Shown: piece after piece, positions 1-8,232 of the stretch
How positions within the stretch are numbered: the first letter of the stretch is position 1
How the letters are laid out: every line of letters begins with the position of its first letter
Assembly (NCBI RefSeq): GCF_007830455.1
Contig: NZ_VLLB01000004.1
Span: forward strand, 62,001 to 126,000
Origin: Pseudoduganella lurida
Lineage (GTDB): Bacteria > Pseudomonadota > Gammaproteobacteria > Burkholderiales > Burkholderiaceae_D
DNA: 64,000 bases
Direction of reading: 5' to 3'
Made by a program: the position numbers and the translations under genes
Notes under the pieces: model-generated
Told to the model about the DNA's origin: nothing
The model's input: the letters and a program-made list of their open reading frames with translations, nothing else
Databases searched by the model: none

Positions 1-266
1 GCGTTGTACAGGCCGAAGCCCGTCAGGTCCACGCTGTTCGACGTGATGTTCGCGTCCAGGTAGGTATCGCTGGCCAGCGTAAAGTTGTAGCGGTTCGAGA
101 AGAAGTCGCCGACGCTGGCAGTGCGGAACGTGGTGCCCAGGCTGAAAGACAGGTCTTCCGTCTGGACAGCGGCGACCGTCTTGGCTGGGGCGCTGATGTC
201 ATGCGCTGCATAGACTGCCGGCGCAGCCAACAGCAGCGCCGCGGTGATGAGTGAGGCAAGTTTCAT
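1..266 (-). CDS. FxDxF-type PEP-CTERM protein, N-terminal part
   Basis: The gene starts with ATG at 266 and runs off the left edge; only about 88 residues are visible. The first 21 residues form a clean signal peptide (charged n-region, hydrophobic core LITAALLLAAPAVYA, alanine-rich cleavage site). The mature part has a GDFFSNRYNFTL stretch followed by DLTGFGLYN, the pattern I know from the FxDxF family of PEP-CTERM proteins, which are secreted and then processed by an exosortase. The C-terminal sorting signal (PEP motif, membrane span, Arg cluster) would lie outside the window and is not seen. An AGGAG site lies 5 bases before the ATG. The exosortase B at 19.9-20.8 kb is the obvious processing enzyme, but that link is inference. 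Confidence 0.7.
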   Translation of the reverse strand, partial: MKLASLITAALLLAAPAVYAAHDISAPAKTVAAVQTEDLSFSLGTTFRTASVGDFFSNRYNFTLASDTYLDANITSNSVDLTGFGLYN

Positions 267-328
267 GGATACTCCTGCTGTGGACTGGGTCGGGCGACAC
301 GGTATGGGCAGCCTCGACAAGTTCGAGG

Positions 329-357
329 ACTATATCATTTCACAATAAAAATTGCAA
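329..357 (-). promoter_or_regulatory. sigma70-type promoter of the PEP-CTERM gene
   Basis: On the minus strand TTGCAA (357-352) and TATAGT (334-329) are separated by exactly 17 bases, a near-consensus sigma70 promoter. Transcription would begin near 322, leaving a leader of about 55 bases with a small CTCGAA/TTCGAG-type hairpin before the ATG at 266. It lies just after the terminator that closes the upstream operon, so the PEP-CTERM gene is probably transcribed separately. Confidence 0.55.
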
Positions 358-365
358 AATGACAA

Positions 366-404
366 TAAAAAATTGCCGCACAGCACCGGAAGTGTTGTAC
401 GGCA
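366..404 (-). terminator. rho-independent terminator closing the exopolysaccharide operon
   Basis: On the minus strand the segment 404-374 folds into a stem of about 13 pairs (TGCCGTACAACAC against GTGCTGTGCGGCA, one mismatch and one G-T pair) with a 5-base loop, followed at once by ATTTTTTATT. It lies 36 bases after the manC stop codon and fits the end of the long minus-strand gene run. Confidence 0.8.
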
Positions 405-439
405 GCCATACCTCCAGTCAAGCAGGAATGCGCGACCGG

Positions 440-1858
440 TCAGGTACGCTGATAGACGTCCTCGAAGCGGACGATGTCGTCCTCTCCCAGGTAGCTACCG
501 GACTGCACCTCGATCAGGTGCAGCGGCAGTTTGCCCGGGTTTTCCAGGCGGTGGTTCATGCCGATCGGAATGTAGGTGGACTCGTTTTCCGTCAGCAGGC
601 TGACCTTGTCGCCGCAGGTGACCTTGGCAGTGCCCGATACGACGATCCAGTGCTCGGCGCGGTGGTGGTGCATCTGCAGCGACAGTTTGCCGCCCGGGTT
701 CACCGTGATGCGCTTGACCTGGAAGCGATCGCCGATGTCGATGCCTTCGTAGCACCCCCACGGGCGGTACACGCGCGTGTGGTGGATGTGTTCGGTACGA
801 TCCTGCAGCTTCAGGTGTTCGACCACCTGCTTGACGCGCTGCACCTGGTCCTTGTGGACCACCAGCACGGCGTCATTCGTTTCCACGACCACCACGTTCT
901 CGACGCCGACCACGGCCACGCAGCGGCTTTCGGCGCGCACCAGCGAATTCTTCACGCCGTCTAGGTAGACGTCGCCGCGGCACACGTTGCCGTTCTCGTT
1001 CTGCTCCTGCACTTCCCACAGGGCGGACCAGGAACCGACATCGTTCCAGCCGATCGAGGCCGGCACCACGACCGCGTGGCGGGTGTGCTCCATCACGGCG
1101 TAGTCGATCGAATCGGAGGGGCTGGCACCGAACGCCGCTTCTTCCAGGCGCAGGAAGTCCAGATCGCGGTAGCCCTTGGCGACGGCCGCCGCGCTGGCGC
1201 TGGCGATCGCCGGCTGGAACTCGGCCAGCTCTTTCAGGTAAGCATCGGCGCGGAACAGGAACATGCCGCTGTTCCAGTAGTAATTGCCGGCGGCGACGAA
1301 GCCTTCTGCCGTGGCACGGTCCGGCTTTTCGACGAAGCGGTCGACCTTGAAGCAGTTCTCGCCCACCGGCAGCGGCTCGCCGCTGCGGATATAGCCATAG
1401 CCCGTTTCCGGCGCCGTCGGCACGATGCCGAACGTGGCCAGGGAGCCATGTTCGACAAGCGTCGAGGCGCGCAGGATCGCCTGGTAGAACGCATCGACGT
1501 CGCTGATCACATGGTCCGCCGGCAGCACCAGCATCACGGCGTCTGCATCCAGTCCTTTGAGGAACTCGGCGGCGGCCGCCACGGCAGGTGCCGTATTGCG
1601 GCCTTCCGGCTCCAGCAGGATGCCGAGCGGCTTGACCTTGATTTCGCGCAGCTGTTCGGCCACGAGGAACCGGTGCTCGTTACCGCACACGATCAGCGGC
1701 GCCATGATGTCGGCGCGGCCATTCAGGCGCTGCGCGGTTTCCTGCAGCATCGTTTGATCCGAGACCACCGGCAGCAACTGCTTCGGCAGCGCCGCACGTG
1801 ACAAGGGCCACAGTCGGGTGCCGGCGCCGCCGGACAGGATAACGGGGTATATCTTCAT
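440..1858 (-). CDS. manC: mannose-1-phosphate guanylyltransferase / mannose-6-phosphate isomerase
   Basis: Bifunctional 472-residue enzyme, the usual ManC/AlgA length, making GDP-mannose from mannose-1-phosphate and interconverting fructose-6-P and mannose-6-P. The N-terminal nucleotidyltransferase domain opens with the pyrophosphorylase signature GGAGTRLWPLSR followed by PKQ. The C-terminal cupin (about residues 345-470) has RPWG and the metal-binding QMHHHRAEHW stretch of type II phosphomannose isomerases. The ATG overlaps the TGA of the preceding nucleotidyltransferase gene by 4 bases (ATGA), indicating translational coupling. The operon terminator follows. GDP-mannose is the likely product used by glycosyltransferases of this locus. 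Confidence 0.93.
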   Translation of the reverse strand: MKIYPVILSGGAGTRLWPLSRAALPKQLLPVVSDQTMLQETAQRLNGRADIMAPLIVCGNEHRFLVAEQLREIKVKPLGILLEPEGRNTAPAVAAAAEFLKGLDADAVMLVLPADHVISDVDAFYQAILRASTLVEHGSLATFGIVPTAPETGYGYIRSGEPLPVGENCFKVDRFVEKPDRATAEGFVAAGNYYWNSGMFLFRADAYLKELAEFQPAIASASAAAVAKGYRDLDFLRLEEAAFGASPSDSIDYAVMEHTRHAVVVPASIGWNDVGSWSALWEVQEQNENGNVCRGDVYLDGVKNSLVRAESRCVAVVGVENVVVVETNDAVLVVHKDQVQRVKQVVEHLKLQDRTEHIHHTRVYRPWGCYEGIDIGDRFQVKRITVNPGGKLSLQMHHHRAEHWIVVSGTAKVTCGDKVSLLTENESTYIPIGMNHRLENPGKLPLHLIEVQSGSYLGEDDIVRFEDVYQRT

Positions 1859-3021
1859 GCTTTTATCTGTTCCAATTGATTAGTGTCTGTTTCCGGCTCA
1901 CGGCGGCCGCCGGCGCGGCGATCGCGTGCATTGGACCACTCGCCGGATTCGTACTCCGAAATATGCTTCATTTCACCGGCGCGGTCGACACTATAATCTT
2001 TGAAGACGATCAACTCGTCGAGCGTAACATCCGGTAACACCCGGGTGTATTCAAACAGCACGCTGCGTACTACTTTCGCACCGGCGCAGACGTGACTGCC
2101 GTGGCCGATCCAGGTGGGCCCAACGATATGCGCACCAGCATCGATCTTAACGCCGGAACCCATATAGACCGGGCCCTCGATCTTGGTACCACCGCTCCAG
2201 TCGATATAGGTGTTCAAGCCCAGCCACAAGCCTTCGTCGACCTGAATGCCCGGCACGGCCATATTGGCCACCTCGCCCAGCAACACTCCCTGCAGCACTT
2301 CCCAGTAATCCTTGACGCTGCCGATGTCGATCCAGTTAAACTTGCGCGTCTGGCTGTAGAACGGCATGCCTTTTTCGGCCAGCAGCGGGAACAGCTCGGA
2401 GCCGATGTCGAACGGACGATCGGACGGAATCAGGTCGATGACTTCCGGCTCGAAGATATAGATGCCGGTGCTGGCGCACAGCGACTTGGCTTCTTCCGGG
2501 CTCGGTTTTTCCTGGAATTCGGTGATGCGGCCTTCTTCATCGCTGACCACGACGCCGTAGCTGGACACCTTGTCGCGTGGGACTTCACGCGTGATGACGG
2601 TGGCCAGAGCGCCCTTGCGGCGGTGTTCGAACAGGGCCGATTTCAGATCCAGGTCGATGATCGCATCGCCGCACAGCACGATCGTGGTCTCGTCGAAGAA
2701 ACCGCCGAATTCCTGGATCTTCTTCATGCCGCCGGCCGAACCGAGCGCCTCGGGTACCACTTCACCTTCGTCGTTGGTGTAACCCTCGAACGAGTAGCCG
2801 ATCTGCACGCCGAACTGGTGGCCTTCGCCGAAATACTCCTCGATCTTTTCGTGCAGGTAGCTGACGTTGACCATGATCTCCGTCACGCCGTAGCGGGCCA
2901 GGTGTTCCACCAGGTACGCCATGACCGGCTTGCCGAGGATCGGGATCATCGGCTTGGGCAATTCATACGTCAATGGCCGGACGCGCGTGCCCTTGCCGGC
3001 CGCCAGAATCATTGCTTTCAT
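1855..3021 (-). CDS. NDP-sugar pyrophosphorylase (mannose-1-phosphate guanylyltransferase-like)
   Basis: This 388-residue protein begins MKAMILAAGKGTRVRP, the nucleotide-binding loop of sugar-phosphate nucleotidyltransferases, and continues with the KPM/GKPV substrate motif and a VLCGD metal-binding segment. The C-terminal third is a left-handed beta-helix with hexapeptide-like repeats (about residues 260-355). An upstream extension in frame exists, but the ATG at 3021 places the conserved motif at the N-terminus as in the family and is preceded by GAGGTGTTCCA. The architecture fits GDP-mannose pyrophosphorylases of the GMPP type, though specificity for glucose-1-P cannot be excluded. It lies between galE and manC, so the locus may have two GDP-mannose-forming enzymes. 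Confidence 0.82.
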   Translation of the reverse strand: MKAMILAAGKGTRVRPLTYELPKPMIPILGKPVMAYLVEHLARYGVTEIMVNVSYLHEKIEEYFGEGHQFGVQIGYSFEGYTNDEGEVVPEALGSAGGMKKIQEFGGFFDETTIVLCGDAIIDLDLKSALFEHRRKGALATVITREVPRDKVSSYGVVVSDEEGRITEFQEKPSPEEAKSLCASTGIYIFEPEVIDLIPSDRPFDIGSELFPLLAEKGMPFYSQTRKFNWIDIGSVKDYWEVLQGVLLGEVANMAVPGIQVDEGLWLGLNTYIDWSGGTKIEGPVYMGSGVKIDAGAHIVGPTWIGHGSHVCAGAKVVRSVLFEYTRVLPDVTLDELIVFKDYSVDRAGEMKHISEYESGEWSNARDRRAGGRREPETDTNQLEQIKA

Positions 3022-3038
3022 TGGAACACCTCTAAAAA

Positions 3039-4037
3039 TTATTTCTGTGAAGACTGCCAGCGCCACGTGTCGTTGCACATGCGGGCAATATCGAATTTTG
3101 CTGTCCAACCGAGCTCGCGCTCGGCTTTCGCCGTGTCTGCATAGCAGGCGGCAATGTCTCCAGGCCGTCGATCGACGATCTTGTAAGGAACCTTGCGGCC
3201 GCTGGCTGCCTCGAAGGCGCGCACCATCTCCAGTACGCTGTTGCCGCGGCCGGTGCCAAGATTGTAGGTATACACGCCCGGTGCTGTCGCCAGCTTGTCC
3301 AGCGTTTTCACGTGGCCGATCGACAGATCGACGACGTGGATGTAGTCACGCACACCAGTGCCGTCCGGCGTCGGATAGTCATTGCCGAACACGGACAGCG
3401 ACTCGCGCTTGCCCTCTGCAACCTGCGCCACGAACGGCATCAGGTTGTTCGGGATGCCGTTCGGCGCTTCGCCGATCAGGCCGCTCTCATGGGCGCCCAC
3501 CGGATTGAAGTAACGCAGCAGCGCGATGCGCCAGCTGTTGTCCGACTTGTACAGGTCACGCAGGATCTCTTCGATCATCAGCTTGCTCTGACCGTAGGGA
3601 TTGGTGGCCGACAGCGGGAAGTCTTCCGTGATCGGCACCGACGCCGGATCGCCGTACACGGTGGCCGACGAGCTGAACACGATCGACTTGCAGCCGTGCT
3701 TGGCCATCGTCTCGCACAGTGCGACGCTGCCGGAGATATTGTTGTCGTAGTAGCGCAGCGGCTGGGCGACTGATTCGCCAACGGCCTTCAGGCCGGCGAA
3801 GTGGATGACGGCATCGAACTGGCGTTTCGCGAACGCGCCTTCCAGCGCCGCGCGGTCGCGGATATCGCCTTCGACGAAACCAAAAGTCTTGCCGGTGATG
3901 CGTTCAACCCGTTCCTGCACGGCGCGGTCGGCATTCGACAGGTTGTCGAACACCAGGACTTCATGGCCGGCATTGAGCAGTTCGACAACCGTATGAGAAC
4001 CGATATAACCCATGCCACCAGTAACCAGTATGTTCAC
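3039..4037 (-). CDS. galE: UDP-glucose 4-epimerase
   Basis: The 332-residue extended short-chain dehydrogenase interconverts UDP-glucose and UDP-galactose (or the N-acetyl forms). The N-terminus shows the NAD-binding TGGMGYIGSH motif. The catalytic SSSATVYG serine region and the NPYGQSK tyrosine-lysine pair follow at about 120-155, and the C-terminal GVRDYIHV/NLGTGRG segments are typical of GalE. It is separated from wecB by a terminator hairpin, so it may be transcribed in part from its own promoter. It supplies UDP-galactose-type precursors for the polymer. Confidence 0.93.
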   Translation of the reverse strand: MNILVTGGMGYIGSHTVVELLNAGHEVLVFDNLSNADRAVQERVERITGKTFGFVEGDIRDRAALEGAFAKRQFDAVIHFAGLKAVGESVAQPLRYYDNNISGSVALCETMAKHGCKSIVFSSSATVYGDPASVPITEDFPLSATNPYGQSKLMIEEILRDLYKSDNSWRIALLRYFNPVGAHESGLIGEAPNGIPNNLMPFVAQVAEGKRESLSVFGNDYPTPDGTGVRDYIHVVDLSIGHVKTLDKLATAPGVYTYNLGTGRGNSVLEMVRAFEAASGRKVPYKIVDRRPGDIAACYADTAKAERELGWTAKFDIARMCNDTWRWQSSQK

Positions 4038-4052
4038 ACTTTTTCCTTTATT

Positions 4053-4077
4053 AAAAAGGGCAGCCCGTTGGCTGCCC
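4053..4077 (-). terminator. intercistronic terminator between wecB and galE
   Basis: On the minus strand GGGCAGCC, a 4-base loop AACG and GGCTGCCC form a perfect 8-pair stem followed by TTTTTAATAAAG. It begins 5 bases after the wecB stop. It probably reduces read-through into galE. Confidence 0.75.
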
Positions 4078-4082
4078 CATGG

Positions 4083-5171
4083 TCAGTTCAGGGTCTGGTC
4101 TAGAACCGCTACGATGCGATGCGCTGCCTGGCCGTCCCACAAATCGGGCCGTCGGCCCTGCTTTCCTTCGCCACGCAGCAGCCTGCGCGCTTCCTCAACA
4201 ATACGCACCGGATCAGTACCGGCCAATACGTTAGTGCCCTCCGTCACGGTCACCGGGCGCTCGGTGTTTTCCCGGATCGTAATACACGGTACGCCAAGCG
4301 CCGTTGTCTCTTCCTGAAGGCCACCACTGTCGGTGAGCACCACCGCAGCGTCTTTCCAAAGATCGAGAAAGGCCATGTAAGCCTGCGGACCGACGAGTGT
4401 GACGTTCGGGCCGAGATCGATACCGAAACGCTCGAGGTTGCTTCGCGTACGCGGATGCACCGGAAAGATCAGTGGCAGCTCCTGCGCAATTTCCTGCAGC
4501 GCGGTAGCAATACGAGTCATCACGGCCTGATCATCGACATTGCTGGGCCGGTGCAGCGTAACCACGCCATAACGCTTGTTAGAGGCCTTGAAAGGCTGAC
4601 TTTCGAAGCCGCCGTGTGCCAGCTTACTGGCTTGGTACAAGACATTATCTACCATCACATGTCCGACGTAGTGCACGCTTGACTCGGCTTTACCTTCGCG
4701 GCGCAGGTGCTCCACAGCGCTGGGTTCGGTAGCAAAGAACCAATCGCTGATCGCATCAGTGACGAGCCGATTGATTTCTTCCGGCATTGCCATATCACCA
4801 CTTCGTAAACCAGCTTCGACGTGTGCTACGGGAATCACCAGCTTTTTGGCAACGATCGAGCAGGCCAGCGTAGAGTTCACGTCGCCAACGACCAACACGG
4901 CATCCGGGCGCTGTTCCTGACACAGTTTCTCGAAACCCAGCATGATCTTTGCTGTCTGCTCGGAGTGACTGCCGCCGCCTGCGCCCATGAAAATGTCGGG
5001 TGCGGGAATACCCAGCTCTTCGAAGAACACATCGTTCATTTCGCGGTCATAGTGCTGGCCAGTGTGAATGATTTTGTACGTCAACCGCGGATGACCTTCC
5101 AGCGCACGCACGATTGGCGCGATCTTCATGAAGTTGGGCCGCGCCCCTGCCACCAGGAAGATCGTCTTCAC
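4083..5171 (-). CDS. wecB: UDP-N-acetylglucosamine 2-epimerase (non-hydrolysing)
   Basis: 362 residues, the usual WecB length. Converts UDP-GlcNAc to UDP-ManNAc. It starts KTIFLVAGARPNFMKIAP after a GTG codon, the family N-terminus; HTGQHYDREM, the HVEAGLRSGD catalytic segment, VTLHRPSNVD and the TDSGGLQEE nucleotide-binding motif follow in order. The GTG at 5171 overlaps the preceding gene's TGA by 4 bases (GTGA); longer in-frame starts would run deep into that gene. With the dehydrogenase at 8.2-9.5 kb it could give UDP-ManNAcA; a role as a WbpI-like epimerase on a UDP-uronic acid is also possible. Confidence 0.9.
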   Translation of the reverse strand: MKTIFLVAGARPNFMKIAPIVRALEGHPRLTYKIIHTGQHYDREMNDVFFEELGIPAPDIFMGAGGGSHSEQTAKIMLGFEKLCQEQRPDAVLVVGDVNSTLACSIVAKKLVIPVAHVEAGLRSGDMAMPEEINRLVTDAISDWFFATEPSAVEHLRREGKAESSVHYVGHVMVDNVLYQASKLAHGGFESQPFKASNKRYGVVTLHRPSNVDDQAVMTRIATALQEIAQELPLIFPVHPRTRSNLERFGIDLGPNVTLVGPQAYMAFLDLWKDAAVVLTDSGGLQEETTALGVPCITIRENTERPVTVTEGTNVLAGTDPVRIVEEARRLLRGEGKQGRRPDLWDGQAAHRIVAVLDQTLN

Positions 5172-6052
5172 GCCGCAGTCTCCTGCAGCATCACTGGCCA
5201 GTGCCGTTGCACCAGGTCGCGCGTATTGCGAATGTTCCCGCGGCTCGATGCACCGAATACAATCGCTTCGATGTTCGGCTGGTTGCAAACCCATTCAATG
5301 GCTTCTGCTGGCGGAATGGCCCCGGAAGCGTAGACGGACATTGCAATGGCGCGGAACTTGCGCTCGCGCAGTGCTTTCTCGTACGCTTCGAAGCCGCCAC
5401 TCATGCGGAAGCCGATCTTGTTGATGTTCGAGCATACGATCGGGTTCTCGATGCCCTGCTCCTCAAGTACATCAAGCAGACGCGGCAGGTTCATCGTGAT
5501 GAATGCCGGCTCGGCGTTATAACGCTTCTTGACGTGGTCCGCGAAAATACGGAACGCCTCATTGAACCCCAGGCCCAGCAACAAGTCGACGACCACGTTC
5601 TGCAGGAAGATCACTGGCGTATTCAGCCCCTGGAACATCTTCATCTCGGCATCGATCAACAGGGTGGTGATGCCTTCAATGTCCTTGCGGGCCAGCGACA
5701 TGCCACCGCGAACGGCTGCATTCAAGAAGCCTTCATCAGGCATGAAGCGCTTCAATGCGCCCAGGATGCCGTCATCGGTCACTGCATTTGCATATTTGTG
5801 CGCGTACGGCATGCACGGCATGAACTTGAAGTCCTTGTAGCGCTCCGGATTAGAGCGCATGTGGTCACATACCTCAGCGATCCGGTCGTGCGTCGTGCAC
5901 ATGAAGCTCTGGATGCCCTCATCGTAGGCATTATCGAGCACCTCAATGATGGCATTAATGTCCTGGAAGCGCATCGCCTGGGCGCGCGCCTTGTCCTCGG
6001 ACATGTGATTTACCCCGAAAAACTGGTTGTCACCAAATAACAAACGGTCCAT
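5168..6052 (-). CDS. conserved hypothetical protein, TIM-barrel/aldo-keto-reductase-like
   Basis: 294 residues. I do not recognise a named family with certainty. The start MDRLLFGDNQFFGVNH, the alternation of beta-like and helical segments, and the C-terminal AIVFGASSRGNIRNT stretch suggest a TIM barrel with a phosphate-binding end like that of aldo-keto reductases. The start at 6052 is chosen because GGAG lies 6 bases before it; an ATG 12 bases upstream has its AGGA directly abutting the codon. It overlaps wecB by 4 bases and follows a Gfo/Idh oxidoreductase, so it probably acts on a sugar nucleotide or small sugar metabolite of this pathway. That function is inference. Confidence 0.72.
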   Translation of the reverse strand: MDRLLFGDNQFFGVNHMSEDKARAQAMRFQDINAIIEVLDNAYDEGIQSFMCTTHDRIAEVCDHMRSNPERYKDFKFMPCMPYAHKYANAVTDDGILGALKRFMPDEGFLNAAVRGGMSLARKDIEGITTLLIDAEMKMFQGLNTPVIFLQNVVVDLLLGLGFNEAFRIFADHVKKRYNAEPAFITMNLPRLLDVLEEQGIENPIVCSNINKIGFRMSGGFEAYEKALRERKFRAIAMSVYASGAIPPAEAIEWVCNQPNIEAIVFGASSRGNIRNTRDLVQRHWPVMLQETAA

Positions 6053-6075
6053 TTCCTGCTCCATTCCTGATTCTG

Positions 6076-7179
6076 TTAAGCGCGGCCGCCGAAGAAGAAG
6101 CCTTTTTTGCGACGCTGCTGCGGCTGTTCGGGAAGTGCATCACCGGACAACACGGACGGGCCTTTCGCCGCATCGGCAATCAGCATTGAAATCACTTTGT
6201 CAGTGGCCAATGCTTCCTCGAACGAGTTGACGTTGTCGTCTGCGCGCCCTTCCTCGATGCAGCGGACAAAATAGTCCAGCTGCGACGAATACTCTTCACC
6301 GCGCAGGTAGAAATCGACAGGTTCCGTCAGGTCGGTGGTATAGCGCACGTTCCAGCCCTGCTGGTAGCCTTCCGGCGCATTCGTCGCATCACGCAGGTAG
6401 ACCTGGATCTCCTGGCGGTCCGCGTAGATACGGCCGTTCTTGCCCCAGATCGTAATCTTTGTGCTCATCTTGCGGTATGACTCGTCGCTCCAGTTCACCG
6501 ACAGCTGGCCGCTGCGGCCATTGTCGAAGTACAGAGTCGAGAACACTTCATCGTCCGTTTCAGCCGAGAACACGCTGTTCAGCACGGAACCTCCTACGCC
6601 TCGCGGCATGCCGAAGTACCACGTGAGCAGATTCAGCGGGTGTGCCGCGTAGTCATACAGGCAACCGCCGCCGGCCGAGCGTTGAGTGCGCCACGTGGAG
6701 CCCTTTGGCTTCAGCACGACAGGGCCGTACGTCTCGGCCGTTAAGTGCGTCATCTCGCCGATCACTTCCGCGTCCAGCAGGCGCTTGACTTCTTGGAATG
6801 CACCGACAAAACGGCAATGATAGCCAACCTGATTGACCAGATTGTGCTGTTTTGCCAGGCGAGTGACTTCATCACCTTCCGCCGTGTCCAGCACGAACGG
6901 CTTCTCGCAGAAGACGTGCAGCTTCTTTTCCAACGCCGCCTTGACCATCTTGCCGTGCATGCTCGACGGCGTAGCGATGATGATGGCGTCCAATTCCACT
7001 TCGCGCAACATTGCGTCGAAATCGGTATATGTCCTAACACCTGTGTATTTGTTCAACACGTCCAGAACATAACCTGCCGCGTCGCACACGGCCGCCACCT
7101 TGACGCGGGGGTGCGCATTAATCATGGCGTGATGGGACAAGCCCATCTTCCCCAAACCTACTACTGCCAGCCGAATCAT
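6076..7179 (-). CDS. Gfo/Idh/MocA-family oxidoreductase
   Basis: 367 residues. An N-terminal NAD(P)-binding Rossmann domain begins MIRLAVVGLGKMGLSHH; the family EKP motif appears in HVFCEKPFVLD near residue 98, followed by the alpha/beta C-terminal domain. ATG 7179 is preferred over an in-frame start 30 bases upstream because it puts the dinucleotide motif at the N-terminus and has AAGGA upstream. Members in O-antigen clusters (WbpB, for example) oxidise UDP-sugar uronates. Lying next to a UDP-HexNAc dehydrogenase, a WbpB-like 3-dehydrogenation is possible, but no WbpE aminotransferase or WbpD acetyltransferase is present in the window. Confidence 0.85.
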   Translation of the reverse strand: MIRLAVVGLGKMGLSHHAMINAHPRVKVAAVCDAAGYVLDVLNKYTGVRTYTDFDAMLREVELDAIIIATPSSMHGKMVKAALEKKLHVFCEKPFVLDTAEGDEVTRLAKQHNLVNQVGYHCRFVGAFQEVKRLLDAEVIGEMTHLTAETYGPVVLKPKGSTWRTQRSAGGGCLYDYAAHPLNLLTWYFGMPRGVGGSVLNSVFSAETDDEVFSTLYFDNGRSGQLSVNWSDESYRKMSTKITIWGKNGRIYADRQEIQVYLRDATNAPEGYQQGWNVRYTTDLTEPVDFYLRGEEYSSQLDYFVRCIEEGRADDNVNSFEEALATDKVISMLIADAAKGPSVLSGDALPEQPQQRRKKGFFFGGRA

Positions 7180-7201
7180 AGTGTTGTATCCTTTTAAGCT
7201 A

Positions 7202-8224
7202 TTAGCCATTCAAAATTTGTTGCTTGACCATGTCGTAGGCCGCCTTGCCTTTCTCGAGCAAGCGGCGGTCAGGTGGCCGGGCTGTAGCGACCGCGAGGTA
7301 GTCCAGAGCCTGGCGCGCGGTCAGCTTAGGCTCATGGCGGAACGCACCCGTTTCGAGTAGGTGCTGGTCAACGTCCAGCAATTCATCCTGGTATACCGAG
7401 ATGGTCGGAATCCCCAGCACCGCCATTTCCCGCGTCATCGTGCCGCCGGCACCGATGAACAGGTCACAGTCGGGCGCGATGTCGGCAATGTCCAGCGCCG
7501 TCGTCACTACTCGCACGCCAGCGAACTTCGGGTCCTGATAGTGCACACCTTGGTCCTTGCCACGCGGCAGAAGGATCACGTCGACGTAATCCTTCAGACC
7601 TAAGACCAGCTCGTCGAGGAAGTTGCGGCTACCCTTGTAGTATTGTGCCGTCCATGGCTCCGGCCGGAGATAGATCTTCTGACGCGTCTTGGGGACGGGA
7701 TTGGCGGGACGCTGCGCAAGGCGCTCGTCCAGTTCCCACAGGTACATGCCTTCCTTGACGCCAGGATACTGCTTGACCTTCTTCGGATTGGCGAACTGCT
7801 TCCTCAACTTCTCGATGCCGAGGAACTCAGGGACCATAATCGTCGTCGCGCACAGAAACGCCGGGATGTTGCCCATCGCATGCTCATTGTCATTCATATA
7901 GATGACGCGCTTGCCCAGAAGGCGCGCCACGACTGGCGAATGAAACGAGCTTTGCGAGATCGCCACATCGATTTTGCGACTGCCGATGTACTTGCACAGC
8001 TGCGCAACGCGGACTGGAAAGCCAAACACCTTGGCAGAGAACTTGCCGCCGTAATGCTGTCCGACGACGTCGTATTTGAAGCCATGCAGATCCAGCAGGT
8101 CGATGGTATTGGCCAGCGGCCGGCACGTGATGACGACTTCGTGCCCTTCACGCTGCAGTTCGCGAATCATGGCCGCGAACATGTTGATATGCGGCGAGTT
8201 GGTGAGTTCGAACCAGATGCGCAT
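7202..8224 (-). CDS. DUF354 domain protein (GT-B-fold-like)
   Basis: 340 residues, matching the DUF354 family: MRIWFELTNSPHINMF at the N-terminus, the SQSSFHSPVVARLLGK segment and a nucleotide-sugar-like DLFIGAGGTMTREMAVLG region near residue 255. The family resembles UDP-GlcNAc 2-epimerases and GT-B glycosyltransferases and recurs in polysaccharide loci; its reaction is not established to my knowledge. The start at 8224 is supported by GGAG five bases upstream. It lies 8 bases after the dehydrogenase gene and just before the Gfo/Idh gene, so it is part of the same transcript. Confidence 0.8.
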   Translation of the reverse strand: MRIWFELTNSPHINMFAAMIRELQREGHEVVITCRPLANTIDLLDLHGFKYDVVGQHYGGKFSAKVFGFPVRVAQLCKYIGSRKIDVAISQSSFHSPVVARLLGKRVIYMNDNEHAMGNIPAFLCATTIMVPEFLGIEKLRKQFANPKKVKQYPGVKEGMYLWELDERLAQRPANPVPKTRQKIYLRPEPWTAQYYKGSRNFLDELVLGLKDYVDVILLPRGKDQGVHYQDPKFAGVRVVTTALDIADIAPDCDLFIGAGGTMTREMAVLGIPTISVYQDELLDVDQHLLETGAFRHEPKLTARQALDYLAVATARPPDRRLLEKGKAAYDMVKQQILNG

Positions 8225-8232
8225 GCGGTCTC

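Noticed and set aside
2092..3144. Long plus-strand open frame opposite the nucleotidyltransferase gene
   Set aside because: It is an antisense shadow of a high-GC gene; the minus-strand frame has all the family motifs.
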